Below are positions 46,453 to 55,080 of a DNA stretch of 64,000 nucleotides, piece by piece. The DNA comes from JBJHDF01 sp050486405 (GTDB lineage Bacteria > Pseudomonadota > Gammaproteobacteria > Pseudomonadales > Cellvibrionaceae): positions 8,730 through 72,729 of the forward strand of contig JBJHDF010000021.1 in NCBI GenBank assembly GCA_050486405.1. Direction: 5' to 3'. A model generated the notes under the pieces. The model was not told the DNA's origin and searched no databases. It saw only the letters and a list, made by a program, of their open reading frames with translations. The translations under genes were made by a program, and so were the position numbers. Numbering within the stretch: the stretch's first letter is position 1; every line of letters begins with the position of its first letter.

Positions 46453-47123
46453 ATAGAAACCCCTTACTTATATGACTTATTGAGAGGGCTGCCCTGCACG
46501 GGTGCAGTGACCCGTCAAACACCATTCACTTCAACGAGTATATCGTCCAGGTGGAAATTGGCGCCCCACTAATCCATTCTGTCTTAAGATGGGAAATCAG
46601 CGACTTTATCAATACAGGGTCTCAACTTATTCTTCAGTAGTTTCAAATAGTTACGTATCAATCAACACTCTGACGAGGATTTCTCAGAACGAACCGCTAA
46701 TTCAACAGCACCCACCCCAACCATAGGTATCAAGTTAAAAAACCGGTATTGAGGCGCCGCAAACCAATAATTCGAATACACAGCCTGTCCGCCACCTCAA
46801 CCAGATTGATCGTAGCCAGCGCCAGTGCGCACCAGAAATACTCATAGCACCAACCGGTATGCACCACTAGCGTATTTTCTGCCTCCTTGAAGGCTCTCCA
46901 TGCTCGCCCCACAGTGAAGCGAGCGCAAAAAATAAGCCCCAGCAAAGGGCAAATTTCCTTAATTACGGGCTTTTCCAGCCATTTTGACTGGAATTGCTGT
47001 CGCTGGCACAGAGTTTGAATAGCCCATACCGCGCGCATACTTCCCCAGAACTGCAAAACACTGCAGTTCTGCCAGAGCATTTGCGCTCCGCATTGAAGGA
47101 GCGCTGAACCAGGAGTTCAGGTT
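46453..47123. other. 671-bp intergenic region between GH16 and nrtA
   Basis: Lower GC than its surroundings. It must hold the divergent promoters of the GH16 gene and nrtA. It contains a palindrome CTGCAC-GG-GTGCAG (46494-46507, about 40 bp before the GH16 start), three GCACCA motifs (46829, 46847, 46861) and a sigma-54-like element at 47004. A 116-codon minus-strand frame at 46730-47080 overlaps that element and resembles no protein I know; I do not call it. Confidence 0.6.
47004..47018 (+). promoter_or_regulatory. Sigma-54-like promoter of nrtA
   Basis: TGGCACAGAGTTTGA: the -24 GG and -12 GA are exactly 10 nt apart, with the same GC-to-GA deviation as the element at 10151. About 105 bp before the nrtA start. 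GCACCA motifs 140-175 bp upstream resemble NtrC half-sites (TGCACC). Nitrate uptake genes are commonly NtrC/sigma-54 dependent. Confidence 0.45.
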
Positions 47124-48497
47124 ATGAAACAGTTGTCTTTCACGGCAGGCGCGCTGCGCCGCCTGTTGTTTGTCACCGCCCTGCTGATCGGCGCCAACGC
47201 CAACGCCATCGGGCAGCCGGAAAAGGAAGATTTACGCTTCGGCTTCATCAAACTCACCGATATGGTGCCCCTGGCCATCGCCTACGAGCGCGGCTATTTT
47301 GAAGACGAAGGCCTGTTTGTCTCCCTTGAGGCTCAGGCAAACTGGCGCGTACTGCTGGACCGGGTGATCAGCGGCGAGCTGGATGGCGCTCATATGCTGG
47401 CCGGTCAGCCACTGGGTGCCACCATCGGTTTCGGCACCGAAGCACACGTGGTCACCGCCTTTACCATGGATCTGAACGGTAACGCCTGTACCGTTTCCAA
47501 CGAAGTCTGGGAAGCGATGAAACCGCAGTTGGCAATGGCCGACGGCAAACCCGTTCATCCCATTCCCGCCAGCGCCCTGAAGCCGGTGATCGAATCCTTC
47601 AACGACGCTGGCGAAGCCTTCCGACTTGGCATGGTGTTCCCGGTGTCCACCCACAACTATGAGTTGCGCTACTGGCTCGCCGCCAGCGGCATACACCCGG
47701 GCCTCTACGCGCCCCAGCGCGGTGACAATGCCGGTCAGATCGATGCCGACGTACTGATTTCCGTCACGCCGCCCCCGCAGATGCCCGCCACTCTGGAATC
47801 CGGCACCATTCACGGCTATTGCGTCGGCGAGCCCTGGAACCAGCAGGCGGTGTTTCGCGGCATAGGCGTACCGGTAATTACCGATTACGACATCCGCAAC
47901 AACATTGCCGAAAAGGTGTTCGGCGTGAGCAACGAATGGGCGGAAGCTAACCCCAATACTCATGTGCGCGTGGTCAAGGCGTTGATTCGCGCCGGCAAGT
48001 GGCTGGACGAAAACAACAACGCCAATCGCCAGGAAGCAGCGCGCATCATCTCCCGACCCCACTACGTGGGTGCGGATTACGAAGTCATTGCCAACAGCAT
48101 GACCGGCATTTTCGAGTTCGAAAAAGGCGATGTGCGCGAGGCGCCGGATTTCAACGTGTTCTTCCGCTACCACGCCACCTACCCCTACTATTCGGATGCC
48201 ATCTGGTATCTGACCCAGATGCGCCGCTGGGGTCAGATACCCGAAGCGAAGCCCGACAGTTGGTATATGGATATGGCGAAAAAAGTTTTCCTGCCGGACG
48301 TTTACCAGCAGGCCGCCAAGGCACTCATCGCCGAAGGCAAGATGTCGGCGGCGGATTTTCCGGACTTTGACACCGAAACTGGCATTCGCAGCAAGGATCA
48401 CACGACTTTTATTGACGGCATCATTTTTGACGCTAACAAACCAAATGCCTACCTCGAACAATTTGCCATTGGTCTGAAAGGGGAGCAGAAACCCTGA
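47124..48497 (+). CDS. nrtA: Nitrate/nitrite ABC transporter substrate-binding protein (NrtA/CmpA family)
   Basis: 457 residues. Sec signal (1-28, 'FVTALLIGANANA'), then the NrtA fold: 'LRFGFIKLTDMVPLAIAYER', 'GELDGAHMLAGQPLGATIGFG', 'GYCVGEPWNQQAV' (anion-binding Trp/Glu region). Periplasmic receptor, more likely nitrate than bicarbonate because permease and ATPase follow in nrt order and no carbon-concentrating genes are near. Ribosome site CAGGAG. No nitrate reductase gene is in the window. Confidence 0.9.
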   Translation: MKQLSFTAGALRRLLFVTALLIGANANAIGQPEKEDLRFGFIKLTDMVPLAIAYERGYFEDEGLFVSLEAQANWRVLLDRVISGELDGAHMLAGQPLGATIGFGTEAHVVTAFTMDLNGNACTVSNEVWEAMKPQLAMADGKPVHPIPASALKPVIESFNDAGEAFRLGMVFPVSTHNYELRYWLAASGIHPGLYAPQRGDNAGQIDADVLISVTPPPQMPATLESGTIHGYCVGEPWNQQAVFRGIGVPVITDYDIRNNIAEKVFGVSNEWAEANPNTHVRVVKALIRAGKWLDENNNANRQEAARIISRPHYVGADYEVIANSMTGIFEFEKGDVREAPDFNVFFRYHATYPYYSDAIWYLTQMRRWGQIPEAKPDSWYMDMAKKVFLPDVYQQAAKALIAEGKMSAADFPDFDTETGIRSKDHTTFIDGIIFDANKPNAYLEQFAIGLKGEQKP

Positions 48498-48562
48498 CAG
48501 ATGGCGGGCAACCGAACAAGGATCGGTTGCCCGTCAGCAGGCCCAGCCAGGAGTAGCAACAA

Positions 48563-49558
48563 ATGAGCACTGTGAACAACACTATCGTCACCCTGAAAAA
48601 ACTGCCGCAAATACGCTGGTCGCCGGTGAAAACCCGCAACCTGATCGTATCGGCGCTGACACCCGTACTGGGACTGCTGGCCTTCCTGGCGCTGTGGCAC
48701 ATCGGCGCCCAGCAGGTCAACACCTCGCTCGGTACCTTTCCCGGCCCGCAGGAAGTGTACGAGCAGTGGTCCAACCTCATGGAGGAGCACCGCACCGAAC
48801 GCGCCCGCGCGGCCGCCTTTTACGAGCGGCAACAGGCGCGCAACGCCGAGATACTCGCCCAGGACCCCAACGCCGAAGTGCGCTGGCGGGAATTTAGCGG
48901 TCGGCCCACCTTTATCGACCAGATCAAAACCAGCCTCTGGACCGTGATGGCCGGCTTTATACTCGCCGCGCTGATCGCCGTGCCTTTAGGAATTGTCATT
49001 GGTCTGAGCCAAACCCTGTATCGCGCGCTCAACCCGGTGATTCAGGTATTCAAACCGGTATCGCCCCTGGCCTGGCTGCCGCTGGTGACGCTGGTGGTCA
49101 GCGCGGTGTATGTCAGCAGCGACCCCATGTTCACCCGCTCGTTTCTGGTGTCCATGATTACCGTCACCCTCTGCGCCCTCTGGCCCACACTGATCAACAC
49201 GGCGGTGGGCGTAACCAGTGTCAGCAAGGATCTGCAGAACGTCAGCAGCGTATTGCGTCTGGGCTGGTTTCGTCATGTAAAAACCATCGTATTGCCGTCC
49301 GCCATCCCCATGATTTTCACCGGCCTGCGCCTGTCACTGGGCATCGCCTGGATGGTGCTGATCGCGGCGGAAATGCTGGCACAGAATCCGGGGCTGGGGA
49401 AATTCGTCTGGGATGAGTTCCAGAACGGTTCCTCCAGTTCACTCGGGCGCATCTGCGTTGCCGTACTGACCATTGGTTTTATCGGATTCATGCTGGACCG
49501 GGCCATGCTGATGCTGCAAAAGCTGTTCAGCTGGGACAAGTCAGCGGTTTTGCGCTAA
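48563..49558 (+). CDS. nrtB: Nitrate ABC transporter permease
   Basis: 331 residues, about six membrane helices; the EAA loop reads 'VTSVSKDLQNVSSVLRLGWF' then 'IVLPSAIPMIFTGLRLSLGI'. A cytoplasmic or periplasmic insert of about 60 charged residues after helix 1 (80-130) is typical of long NrtB forms. Starts 65 bp after nrtA. Confidence 0.92.
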   Translation: MSTVNNTIVTLKKLPQIRWSPVKTRNLIVSALTPVLGLLAFLALWHIGAQQVNTSLGTFPGPQEVYEQWSNLMEEHRTERARAAAFYERQQARNAEILAQDPNAEVRWREFSGRPTFIDQIKTSLWTVMAGFILAALIAVPLGIVIGLSQTLYRALNPVIQVFKPVSPLAWLPLVTLVVSAVYVSSDPMFTRSFLVSMITVTLCALWPTLINTAVGVTSVSKDLQNVSSVLRLGWFRHVKTIVLPSAIPMIFTGLRLSLGIAWMVLIAAEMLAQNPGLGKFVWDEFQNGSSSSLGRICVAVLTIGFIGFMLDRAMLMLQKLFSWDKSAVLR

Positions 49559-49575
49559 TCATCGAGGAGTCTGTC

Positions 49576-50427
49576 ATGAGCAAAGTACATCTGGAACTGA
49601 GCGACGTCGGCATCGAGTTCCCGACACCCAACGGGCCTTTCTGCGCCCTGCAGGGCTTCAACCTGAAAATCACCAAGGGTGAATTCGTATCACTGATTGG
49701 GCATTCCGGCTGCGGCAAATCCACAGTACTGAATATTGTTGCCGGCCTGCACAAGGCCACCACTGGCGGCGTGGTTCTCAACGGCCGCGAAGTGGTAGAG
49801 CCGGGCCCGGAGCGGGCCGTGGTTTTTCAGAACCATTCCCTGCTGCCCTGGCTCACCGCCTATCAGAACGTGGAACTGGCCGTGCGTCAGGTTTTCGGTC
49901 GGCGCAAGAGCCGGGCGGAAATGCGCCAGTGGATCGAACACAATCTCGAGCTGGTGCAGATGACCCACGCCATGGACAAAAAGCCCGACGAGATTTCCGG
50001 CGGCATGAAGCAGCGTGTCGGTATTGCCCGGGCCCTGGCCATGCAACCGGAAGTGCTGCTGATGGACGAGCCCTTCGGCGCACTGGACGCGCTGACCCGC
50101 GCCCACCTGCAGGACTCACTGATGGAAATTCACAGTTCTCTGGGCAATACCGTGATCATGATCACCCACGATGTGGACGAAGCTGTCTTGCTGTCCGATC
50201 GCGTGGTCATGATGACCAACGGTCCCGCCGCTACCGTGGGTGAAATTCTCGAAGTCAATCTCGAGCGGCCCCGTCAGCGTCTTGAGCTCGCCGACAGCGA
50301 TGCCTACAACAAGTATCGCAGCGCCGTACTGCGCTTCCTGTACGACAAGCACAAAAAGGTCGAACCCATGAACGCCAAACGTCCGGAAAAGAAATCCTGG
50401 ATCCCTAAAATCCTCAAGGCCAGTTAG
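49576..50427 (+). CDS. nrtD: Nitrate ABC transporter ATPase (NrtD type)
   Basis: 283 residues. Walker A 'LIGHSGCGKST', signature 'ISGGMKQRVGIARAL', Walker B 'VLLMDEPFGALD', switch His in 'MITHDVDEAVLLSD'. It lacks the C-terminal NrtA-like regulatory domain of cyanobacterial NrtC, so it is the short NrtD/NasD form. Starts 17 bp after the permease. A dispersed repeat follows its stop. Confidence 0.92.
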   Translation: MSKVHLELSDVGIEFPTPNGPFCALQGFNLKITKGEFVSLIGHSGCGKSTVLNIVAGLHKATTGGVVLNGREVVEPGPERAVVFQNHSLLPWLTAYQNVELAVRQVFGRRKSRAEMRQWIEHNLELVQMTHAMDKKPDEISGGMKQRVGIARALAMQPEVLLMDEPFGALDALTRAHLQDSLMEIHSSLGNTVIMITHDVDEAVLLSDRVVMMTNGPAATVGEILEVNLERPRQRLELADSDAYNKYRSAVLRFLYDKHKKVEPMNAKRPEKKSWIPKILKAS

Positions 50428-50450
50428 AAATAGAAGCCGCCTCATACAAG

Positions 50451-50613
50451 TTTCGGAGTTCGGCACCTCCAGAGTGGCACCAGCCGGGGGCGGGGATACC
50501 GTTCCGGGACCGTACTCAGCAGGGATGCTGTGTCCGAGCCTACAGGGACGTATTTACGGCGTGTCCCGGAACGGTATACCCGGGCGCGGCTCCCCGCGTC
50601 GAAGTCCAAAACC
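50451..50613. repeat. Dispersed hairpin-forming intergenic repeat, copy B
   Basis: About 163 bp between the convergent ends of nrtD and the response regulator gene. Homologous to copy A (12952-13166) but without 48 bp of its loop. The stem arms carry ACCGTTCCGGGAC and its exact complement, whereas copy A has ACCTTTCCGGGAC and its complement: one base pair changed on both sides. Confidence 0.85.
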
Positions 50614-50617
50614 CGGT

Positions 50618-51223
50618 TTACAGCCAGCCTTTTTGGCGGGCTATCCGATAGGCATCCACCCGGTTGGCCGCCTGCAATTCGCCGATCGCATCGGACAGGT
50701 AATTGCGTACCGTGCCTTCGGCCAGATGCAGGCGGTTGGAGATTTCCCGCGTGCTGCAACCCTCGCCCACCAGCGCGAGAATCTTTCGCTGCCGGCCACT
50801 CAATGGCGACGGCTCCTCCCAGGCCGACACCGCCAGGTCGGGAGCGATAACCCGCTGGCCCGAATGCACCCGACGCACGGCGTCGGCCAGTTGTTCGGCC
50901 GGGGAATCCTTGAGCAGATAACCGCGCACACCGGCATCCAGCGCCCGCCGCAAATAACCGGGTCGCGCAAAAGTGGTTACGATGATCACCCGGACATCCG
51001 GTTGGGTGCGGCGCAACTGCTCCGCCAAGTCCAGCCCGTTAAGACGAGGCATTTCTATATCAGTGATAACGACGTCGGTTTCAATGGTCGACAGCAGATC
51101 CAGGGCCTCCTTGCCATCGACGGCGCGCCCCACAACCTGCAGGTCCGCTTCCAGTTCCAGCAGTGCTGCCAGTGCTCCCAGCACCATGCCCTGATCTTCC
51201 ACGACGACAACACGAATACTCAT
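50618..51223 (-). CDS. NarL/LuxR-type response regulator (DesR-like)
   Basis: 201 residues. Receiver (1-120; Asp55 in 'VVITDIEMPRLNG') and LuxR HTH (about 135-200; 'LSGRQRKILALVGEGCSTRE', 'LAEGTVRNYLSDAIGEL'). Overlaps the stop of its kinase gene by 1-3 bp. Target unknown; DesK/DesR-type systems often sense membrane state or control a nearby transporter. Confidence 0.92.
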   Translation of the reverse strand: MSIRVVVVEDQGMVLGALAALLELEADLQVVGRAVDGKEALDLLSTIETDVVITDIEMPRLNGLDLAEQLRRTQPDVRVIIVTTFARPGYLRRALDAGVRGYLLKDSPAEQLADAVRRVHSGQRVIAPDLAVSAWEEPSPLSGRQRKILALVGEGCSTREISNRLHLAEGTVRNYLSDAIGELQAANRVDAYRIARQKGWL

Positions 51224-52362
51224 CAGGCAGCTTCTCCGGCTTGTACCATCTCTGCTGACAAAGGAAGACGTGCGCTGACATCTGCGCGCCGATTGCCGAC
51301 ACTCAAGCGGCCACCAAGCGATTCAATACGCGCCCGCATACCATCCACTCCCGAGCCGTCGACGCGAATACCGCCTACGCCGTCATCACTGATTTCCAGC
51401 AGCAACTCATTGTCGACTACTTCCAGTTGTATGCGGCAGTGTCGAGCCTGGGAGTGCCGCGCCACATTGGTAATCGCCTCGCGGATCACCAAAGCCAGCA
51501 CCGCTTCGGCGCGCGGCTGCAGGGCCGGCAGAGTCACTTGCGTAGTTAATTCTATGCACGCCGCCAACAATACCAGCCGGGCATGCTCCAATTCCGCCTC
51601 CAGCGAGCGCTCACGGTAGCCGCCGATCGCCTCGCGGACTTCCGCCAACGCACGGCGCGCATGTTCCTCCACGGCCCTGATTTCAGCTTCGGCTCTTTCC
51701 GGATCCGATTTCACCAGTTTTCCCGCCAGCTCACTTTTCAAAATCACCAATAGCAGGCTGTGGCCGAGGATATCGTGCATATCCCGGGCAATCCGCTCTC
51801 TCTCCGCCACGCGGGCCAGTTGCTCCACCTCTTTCTGGGAAAGACGCAGGGCATCCTGTTGCCGACTCCGATCTACAAAAATGATATTGCCCGCGCCAAC
51901 CACAAGGCTGAAACCCATGGCCCAAAACCAGAAGAACACCGAAGGCTGCACAAGCCAACCCCAGATTCCCGCCAGAGCGACGATTCCCAGCAACAACACC
52001 ATGGCGCGACGGACAGGCCCCACCAAACAAGCAAAACTGGCGGCGTAAATAAAAAACACACTGGCATTGACATTGAACGGCGCCCATACCAATCCCAATG
52101 CGAGAATGGCCAAAAGGTGCATAAGTGCCTGGCGGCCTTCGTAGTGGAAAATTCGAAAGTAGAGGACAACGAAAACCGCCAGGGTGACCAGTGAAAGAAC
52201 CACCTCCAGAGCGGAAGGTCGCGCCCAGAACCACGTGGCGAAGAAGAATCCCGAGTAGCACAACCACAGGTAGGGCGCCCAACCCAAGCCCGCTTTTTCT
52301 GGCAAAATGCGGCGGTGTAATCGAAATACAGGGTCGGCAATGGCGGTCCAATTGAGTGTCAT
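51223..52362 (-). CDS. Sensor histidine kinase, HisKA_3 type (DesK-like)
   Basis: 379 residues. Five or six hydrophobic helices (about 25-165), then HisKA_3 with 'ERIARDMHDILGHSLLLVIL' (His is the phosphorylation site) and a short HATPase ('REAITNVARHSQA', 'ISDDGVGG'). Cognate of the overlapping response regulator. No large periplasmic domain, so the signal is probably sensed within the membrane. Confidence 0.92.
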   Translation of the reverse strand: MTLNWTAIADPVFRLHRRILPEKAGLGWAPYLWLCYSGFFFATWFWARPSALEVVLSLVTLAVFVVLYFRIFHYEGRQALMHLLAILALGLVWAPFNVNASVFFIYAASFACLVGPVRRAMVLLLGIVALAGIWGWLVQPSVFFWFWAMGFSLVVGAGNIIFVDRSRQQDALRLSQKEVEQLARVAERERIARDMHDILGHSLLLVILKSELAGKLVKSDPERAEAEIRAVEEHARRALAEVREAIGGYRERSLEAELEHARLVLLAACIELTTQVTLPALQPRAEAVLALVIREAITNVARHSQARHCRIQLEVVDNELLLEISDDGVGGIRVDGSGVDGMRARIESLGGRLSVGNRRADVSARLPLSAEMVQAGEAA

Positions 52363-52456
52363 CGTGTCCCCCGCAAAGAGTGAGTGCTACCCAAAGTGTC
52401 AACCATGTCGGCACCCGTGTGCAGTGTCGAGGGGCAGGGGTTGCAAGTGACAAATG

Positions 52457-53725
52457 TCATTTTCCTGGACTCAGACATTGCTTTTGTTGCCGTTTGAGAA
52501 AACGCCTTTCCTGCGCCTGATCACACAGCGACAAGGCCCGGTCGTAAGCCTCCGCCGCTTCCGCATGGCGGCCCAGGCGACGACAGAAATCGGCTCGGGC
52601 GGCGTGGGCCAGGTGATAGTTCGCCAGCTCGTCACGGGTGAGCAGTTCATCCACCAGCGACAGGCCCACCTGCGGGCCATCGCGCATGGCCAGAGCCACG
52701 GCGCGGTTGAGCTCCAGTACCGGAGACGGGTTGAGTCGCAGCAACAGCTCGTAGAGACCAACGATTTCCGCCCAGTCGGTCTCTTCGGCACTGGCCGCTC
52801 CGGCATGCAAGGCGGAAATCGTCGCCTGCAGGGTATAGGGGCCGCAGTGGCCGCAGTTCATCGCCTCGCGGATCAGCGCCTGCCCCTCTTCAATTTGCGC
52901 TCGATTCCAGCGGCTGCGATCCTGCTCTTCCAGGGTGACCAGGTCGCCGTTGGCGTCGCTGCGGGCGGCACTGCGCGAATCGTGCAGCAACATCAGCGCC
53001 AGCAGCCCTTTGGCTTCCGGGTCTGGCAGCAGCTCCACCAGCAGACGGGCCAAGCGAATGGCCTCCTTGATCAGCGGCCGCCGAATCAGTGTGTCCCCGG
53101 CCGAAGCGGCGTAACCCTCGTTGAACACCAGATAGATCACCTGTAGCACCGCGTCCAGCCGACCGGGCAAATCGGCGGCGCCCGGCACCTCGTAGGGGAT
53201 TCCGGCGACACGGATTTTCTTCTTCGCTCGCACTATGCGCTGAGCCAGAGTGGCGGGCGTGGTCAGAAAGGCCCGGGCAATTTCCTCGGTGGTCAGGTCG
53301 CAGACCTCGCGCAGGGTCAGGGCGATGCGCGCTTCCATGGACAGACCGGGGTGGCAACAGGTGAAAATCAACCGCAGCCGATCGTCACCGATGCGCTGCT
53401 CGTCGTCGAAGACATCCGTCGCGATACCGCCGTGCAGCCGCTCGGCAATTTCCCCCTGGGCGGCGTCGAAGCGGGCCCGGCGCCGCAGCTGATCGATGGC
53501 CTTGAATCGCCCGGTGGACACCAACCAGGCCCGGGGGTTGTCGGGAATGCCCTCCTCGGGCCACTGGGCCAGAGCAGCGGCAAAGGCGTCGTGCAGGGCC
53601 TCTTCGGCCAGATCAAAATCCCCCAACAGGCGGATCAGCGTGGCCAGCACCCGCCGGGACTCGTCCCGGTAGACGGCGGCGATGCGTCGCTCCAGGCGAG
53701 GATCGGTTGCGAAGGCAGGGCTCAT
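52457..53725 (-). CDS. ECF sigma factor, ECF42 group (DUF6596 C-terminal extension)
   Basis: 422 residues, far longer than a standard 180-200 residue ECF sigma. Sigma2 (about 10-80; 'LGDFDLAEEALHDAFAAALA'), sigma4 (about 115-170; 'LTLREVCDLTTEEIARAFLT') and a 230-residue helical C-terminal extension ('VIYLVFNEGYAAS', 'LLPDPEAKGLLALMLLHDSR', 'LNRAVALAM'), the mark of ECF42. These have no anti-sigma factor and normally sit next to DGPF genes; here the only DGPF gene is at 35473-35826. Confidence 0.93.
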   Translation of the reverse strand: MSPAFATDPRLERRIAAVYRDESRRVLATLIRLLGDFDLAEEALHDAFAAALAQWPEEGIPDNPRAWLVSTGRFKAIDQLRRRARFDAAQGEIAERLHGGIATDVFDDEQRIGDDRLRLIFTCCHPGLSMEARIALTLREVCDLTTEEIARAFLTTPATLAQRIVRAKKKIRVAGIPYEVPGAADLPGRLDAVLQVIYLVFNEGYAASAGDTLIRRPLIKEAIRLARLLVELLPDPEAKGLLALMLLHDSRSAARSDANGDLVTLEEQDRSRWNRAQIEEGQALIREAMNCGHCGPYTLQATISALHAGAASAEETDWAEIVGLYELLLRLNPSPVLELNRAVALAMRDGPQVGLSLVDELLTRDELANYHLAHAARADFCRRLGRHAEAAEAYDRALSLCDQAQERRFLKRQQKQCLSPGK

Positions 53726-53795
53726 GGGTGTTCAATAGTCCGATAACAGGTAATCGCTGATTCTAGCCCACCTATTCCCCGGGGGAGAAATCACC

Positions 53796-54383
53796 ATGGC
53801 CAGGCGCGTACTTATCATACAGGGGCACCCTGACAACAGCCGCCAGCATCTGGGGCACGCGCTGGAGGATGCCTACGCCCAGGGCGCGCTGGACGAGGGC
53901 CATGAGGTGCGGCACATTCGCGTGGCGGACCTGGATTTCCCCCTGCTGCGCAGCAAGGAGGCCTTCGAGCAGGGCCCACTGCCACCGGTACTGGCGGACT
54001 CCCAGCGGGATATCGAGTGGTGCGACCATCTGGTGCTGATTTTCCCCCTTTGGCTGGGAGACATGCCGGCGCTGCTCAAAGGGTACTTGGAGCAGGTAGC
54101 GCGGCCCAGCTTCGCCTTCGACAAGAGCACCAAGAATCCCTTTGGCCAGAAGCGGCTATTGGGCCGCTCGGCCCGGGTGGTGGTCACCATGGGCATGCCG
54201 GCGCTGATGTACCGCTGGTACTACCGGGCACACAGCGTCAAGGCGCTGGAGCGCAATATTCTCGGCTTTGTGGGTTTCGCCCCGGTGGATGAAACCCTGA
54301 TCGGCATGGCGGAAAACCTGAAACCCCAGGCGGTACAGAAGTGGCTGAGCAAATTGCGCAAACTGGGAAGGCGGGCAGAATAG
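53796..54383 (+). CDS. NAD(P)H:quinone oxidoreductase-like flavoprotein (flavodoxin-like fold)
   Basis: 195 residues. N-terminal FMN-binding start 'RRVLIIQGHPDNSRQHLGHA', middle 'LVLIFPLWLGDMPALLKGYL' and 'VVVTMGMPALMYRWYY', as in MdaB/KefF/NQO-type reductases. Likely two-electron reduction of quinones. Divergent from the ECF42 gene (70 bp between starts). Its stop overlaps the rpmG terminator. Confidence 0.88.
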   Translation: MARRVLIIQGHPDNSRQHLGHALEDAYAQGALDEGHEVRHIRVADLDFPLLRSKEAFEQGPLPPVLADSQRDIEWCDHLVLIFPLWLGDMPALLKGYLEQVARPSFAFDKSTKNPFGQKRLLGRSARVVVTMGMPALMYRWYYRAHSVKALERNILGFVGFAPVDETLIGMAENLKPQAVQKWLSKLRKLGRRAE

Positions 54384-54410
54384 AAAAGCCCGCACCTCTC
54401 GGTACGGGCT
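54384..54410 (-). terminator. Rho-independent terminator of rpmB-rpmG
   Basis: Minus strand: AGCCCG-12 nt loop-CGGGCT followed by TTTTC, about 40 bp past rpmG, abutting the stop codon of the convergent flavoprotein gene. Confidence 0.7.
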
Positions 54411-54449
54411 ATGTCGGAAGGAGAGGTAAAATCCCCGGGGGCGGGAGTT

Positions 54450-54605
54450 TTACTTGATCTTGCCTTCTTTATAGACCACATGCTTGCGCACAACGGGATC
54501 AAACTTCTTGATCTCCATTTTTTCCGGCATGGTGCGCTTGTTTTTGGTAGTCGTGTAAAAGTGGCCGGTACCGGCACTGGAGTTCAGACGGATTTTATCG
54601 CGCAT
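54450..54605 (-). CDS. rpmG: 50S ribosomal protein L33
   Basis: 51 residues: 'MRDKIRLNSSAGTGHFYTTT' through 'EIKKFDPVVRKHVVYKEGKI'. There are no cysteines, so it is the zinc-independent (C-) form. It lies 24 bp downstream of rpmB, the conserved rpmBG operon. Confidence 0.97.
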   Translation of the reverse strand: MRDKIRLNSSAGTGHFYTTTKNKRTMPEKMEIKKFDPVVRKHVVYKEGKIK

Positions 54606-54629
54606 GACCTCGTCTCCTGAATCAGAAAG

Positions 54630-54866
54630 TTAGACTTTTTCGCCACGGGTGCGCAAATCGGACAGTACGGCATCGATGCCGCGCTTGTCGATCACCCGCA
54701 GGCCCTTGGAGGACACCCGCAGTTTCACGAAACGCTTTTCCGACTCTACCCAGAAACGGTGAGTGTGCAAGTTCGGCAAAAAACGACGCTTGGTGTGGTT
54801 TTTTGCGTGAGATACGTTGTTACCGGTAATGGGGCGCTTGCCGGTAACCTGACAGACCTTGGACAT
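54630..54866 (-). CDS. rpmB: 50S ribosomal protein L28
   Basis: 78 residues from the ATG at 54866; the open frame extends upstream to 54962 but L28 begins 'MSKVCQVTGKRPITGNNVSH'. Only one Cys, so a zinc-free form. Upstream, 54867-55080 (214 bp to radC) should hold its promoter; I see no gene there. Confidence 0.97.
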   Translation of the reverse strand: MSKVCQVTGKRPITGNNVSHAKNHTKRRFLPNLHTHRFWVESEKRFVKLRVSSKGLRVIDKRGIDAVLSDLRTRGEKV

Positions 54867-55080
54867 GATTGTGCCTCGTAAAATTCGGTGCGCTGAGCCC
54901 GGGAGAGCGGCAAATCCGCAGCCCGGGACAGGGTGTTCATCGGTTGTGCAACCCGCCGGCACAGGGCCTGAATCCGGGTCAGGGCTCGGTCCGACCGCGA
55001 GCCGGCCACAAAGAGCCGCGTTTTATACCAAAACAGCCGTCCGATAGCAACGATTTCCGGTCAATTTGCCCTGTTTGTCG

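Noticed and set aside
46494..46507. CTGCAC-GG-GTGCAG as an NtrC site
   Set aside because: NtrC sites have GCAC and GTGC about 7 bp apart; here the gap is 2 bp. Kept only as an unassigned palindrome.
46730..47080. 116-codon minus-strand reading frame upstream of nrtA
   Set aside because: No family resemblance, no ribosome site, Cys/Trp-rich odd composition, and it overlaps the candidate nrtA promoter.
52363..52456. TGTCGA at about 52425 as a second ECF42 promoter
   Set aside because: The base pattern 17 bp downstream is TGAC, not CGAC, and it would point into the 3' end of the sigma gene.
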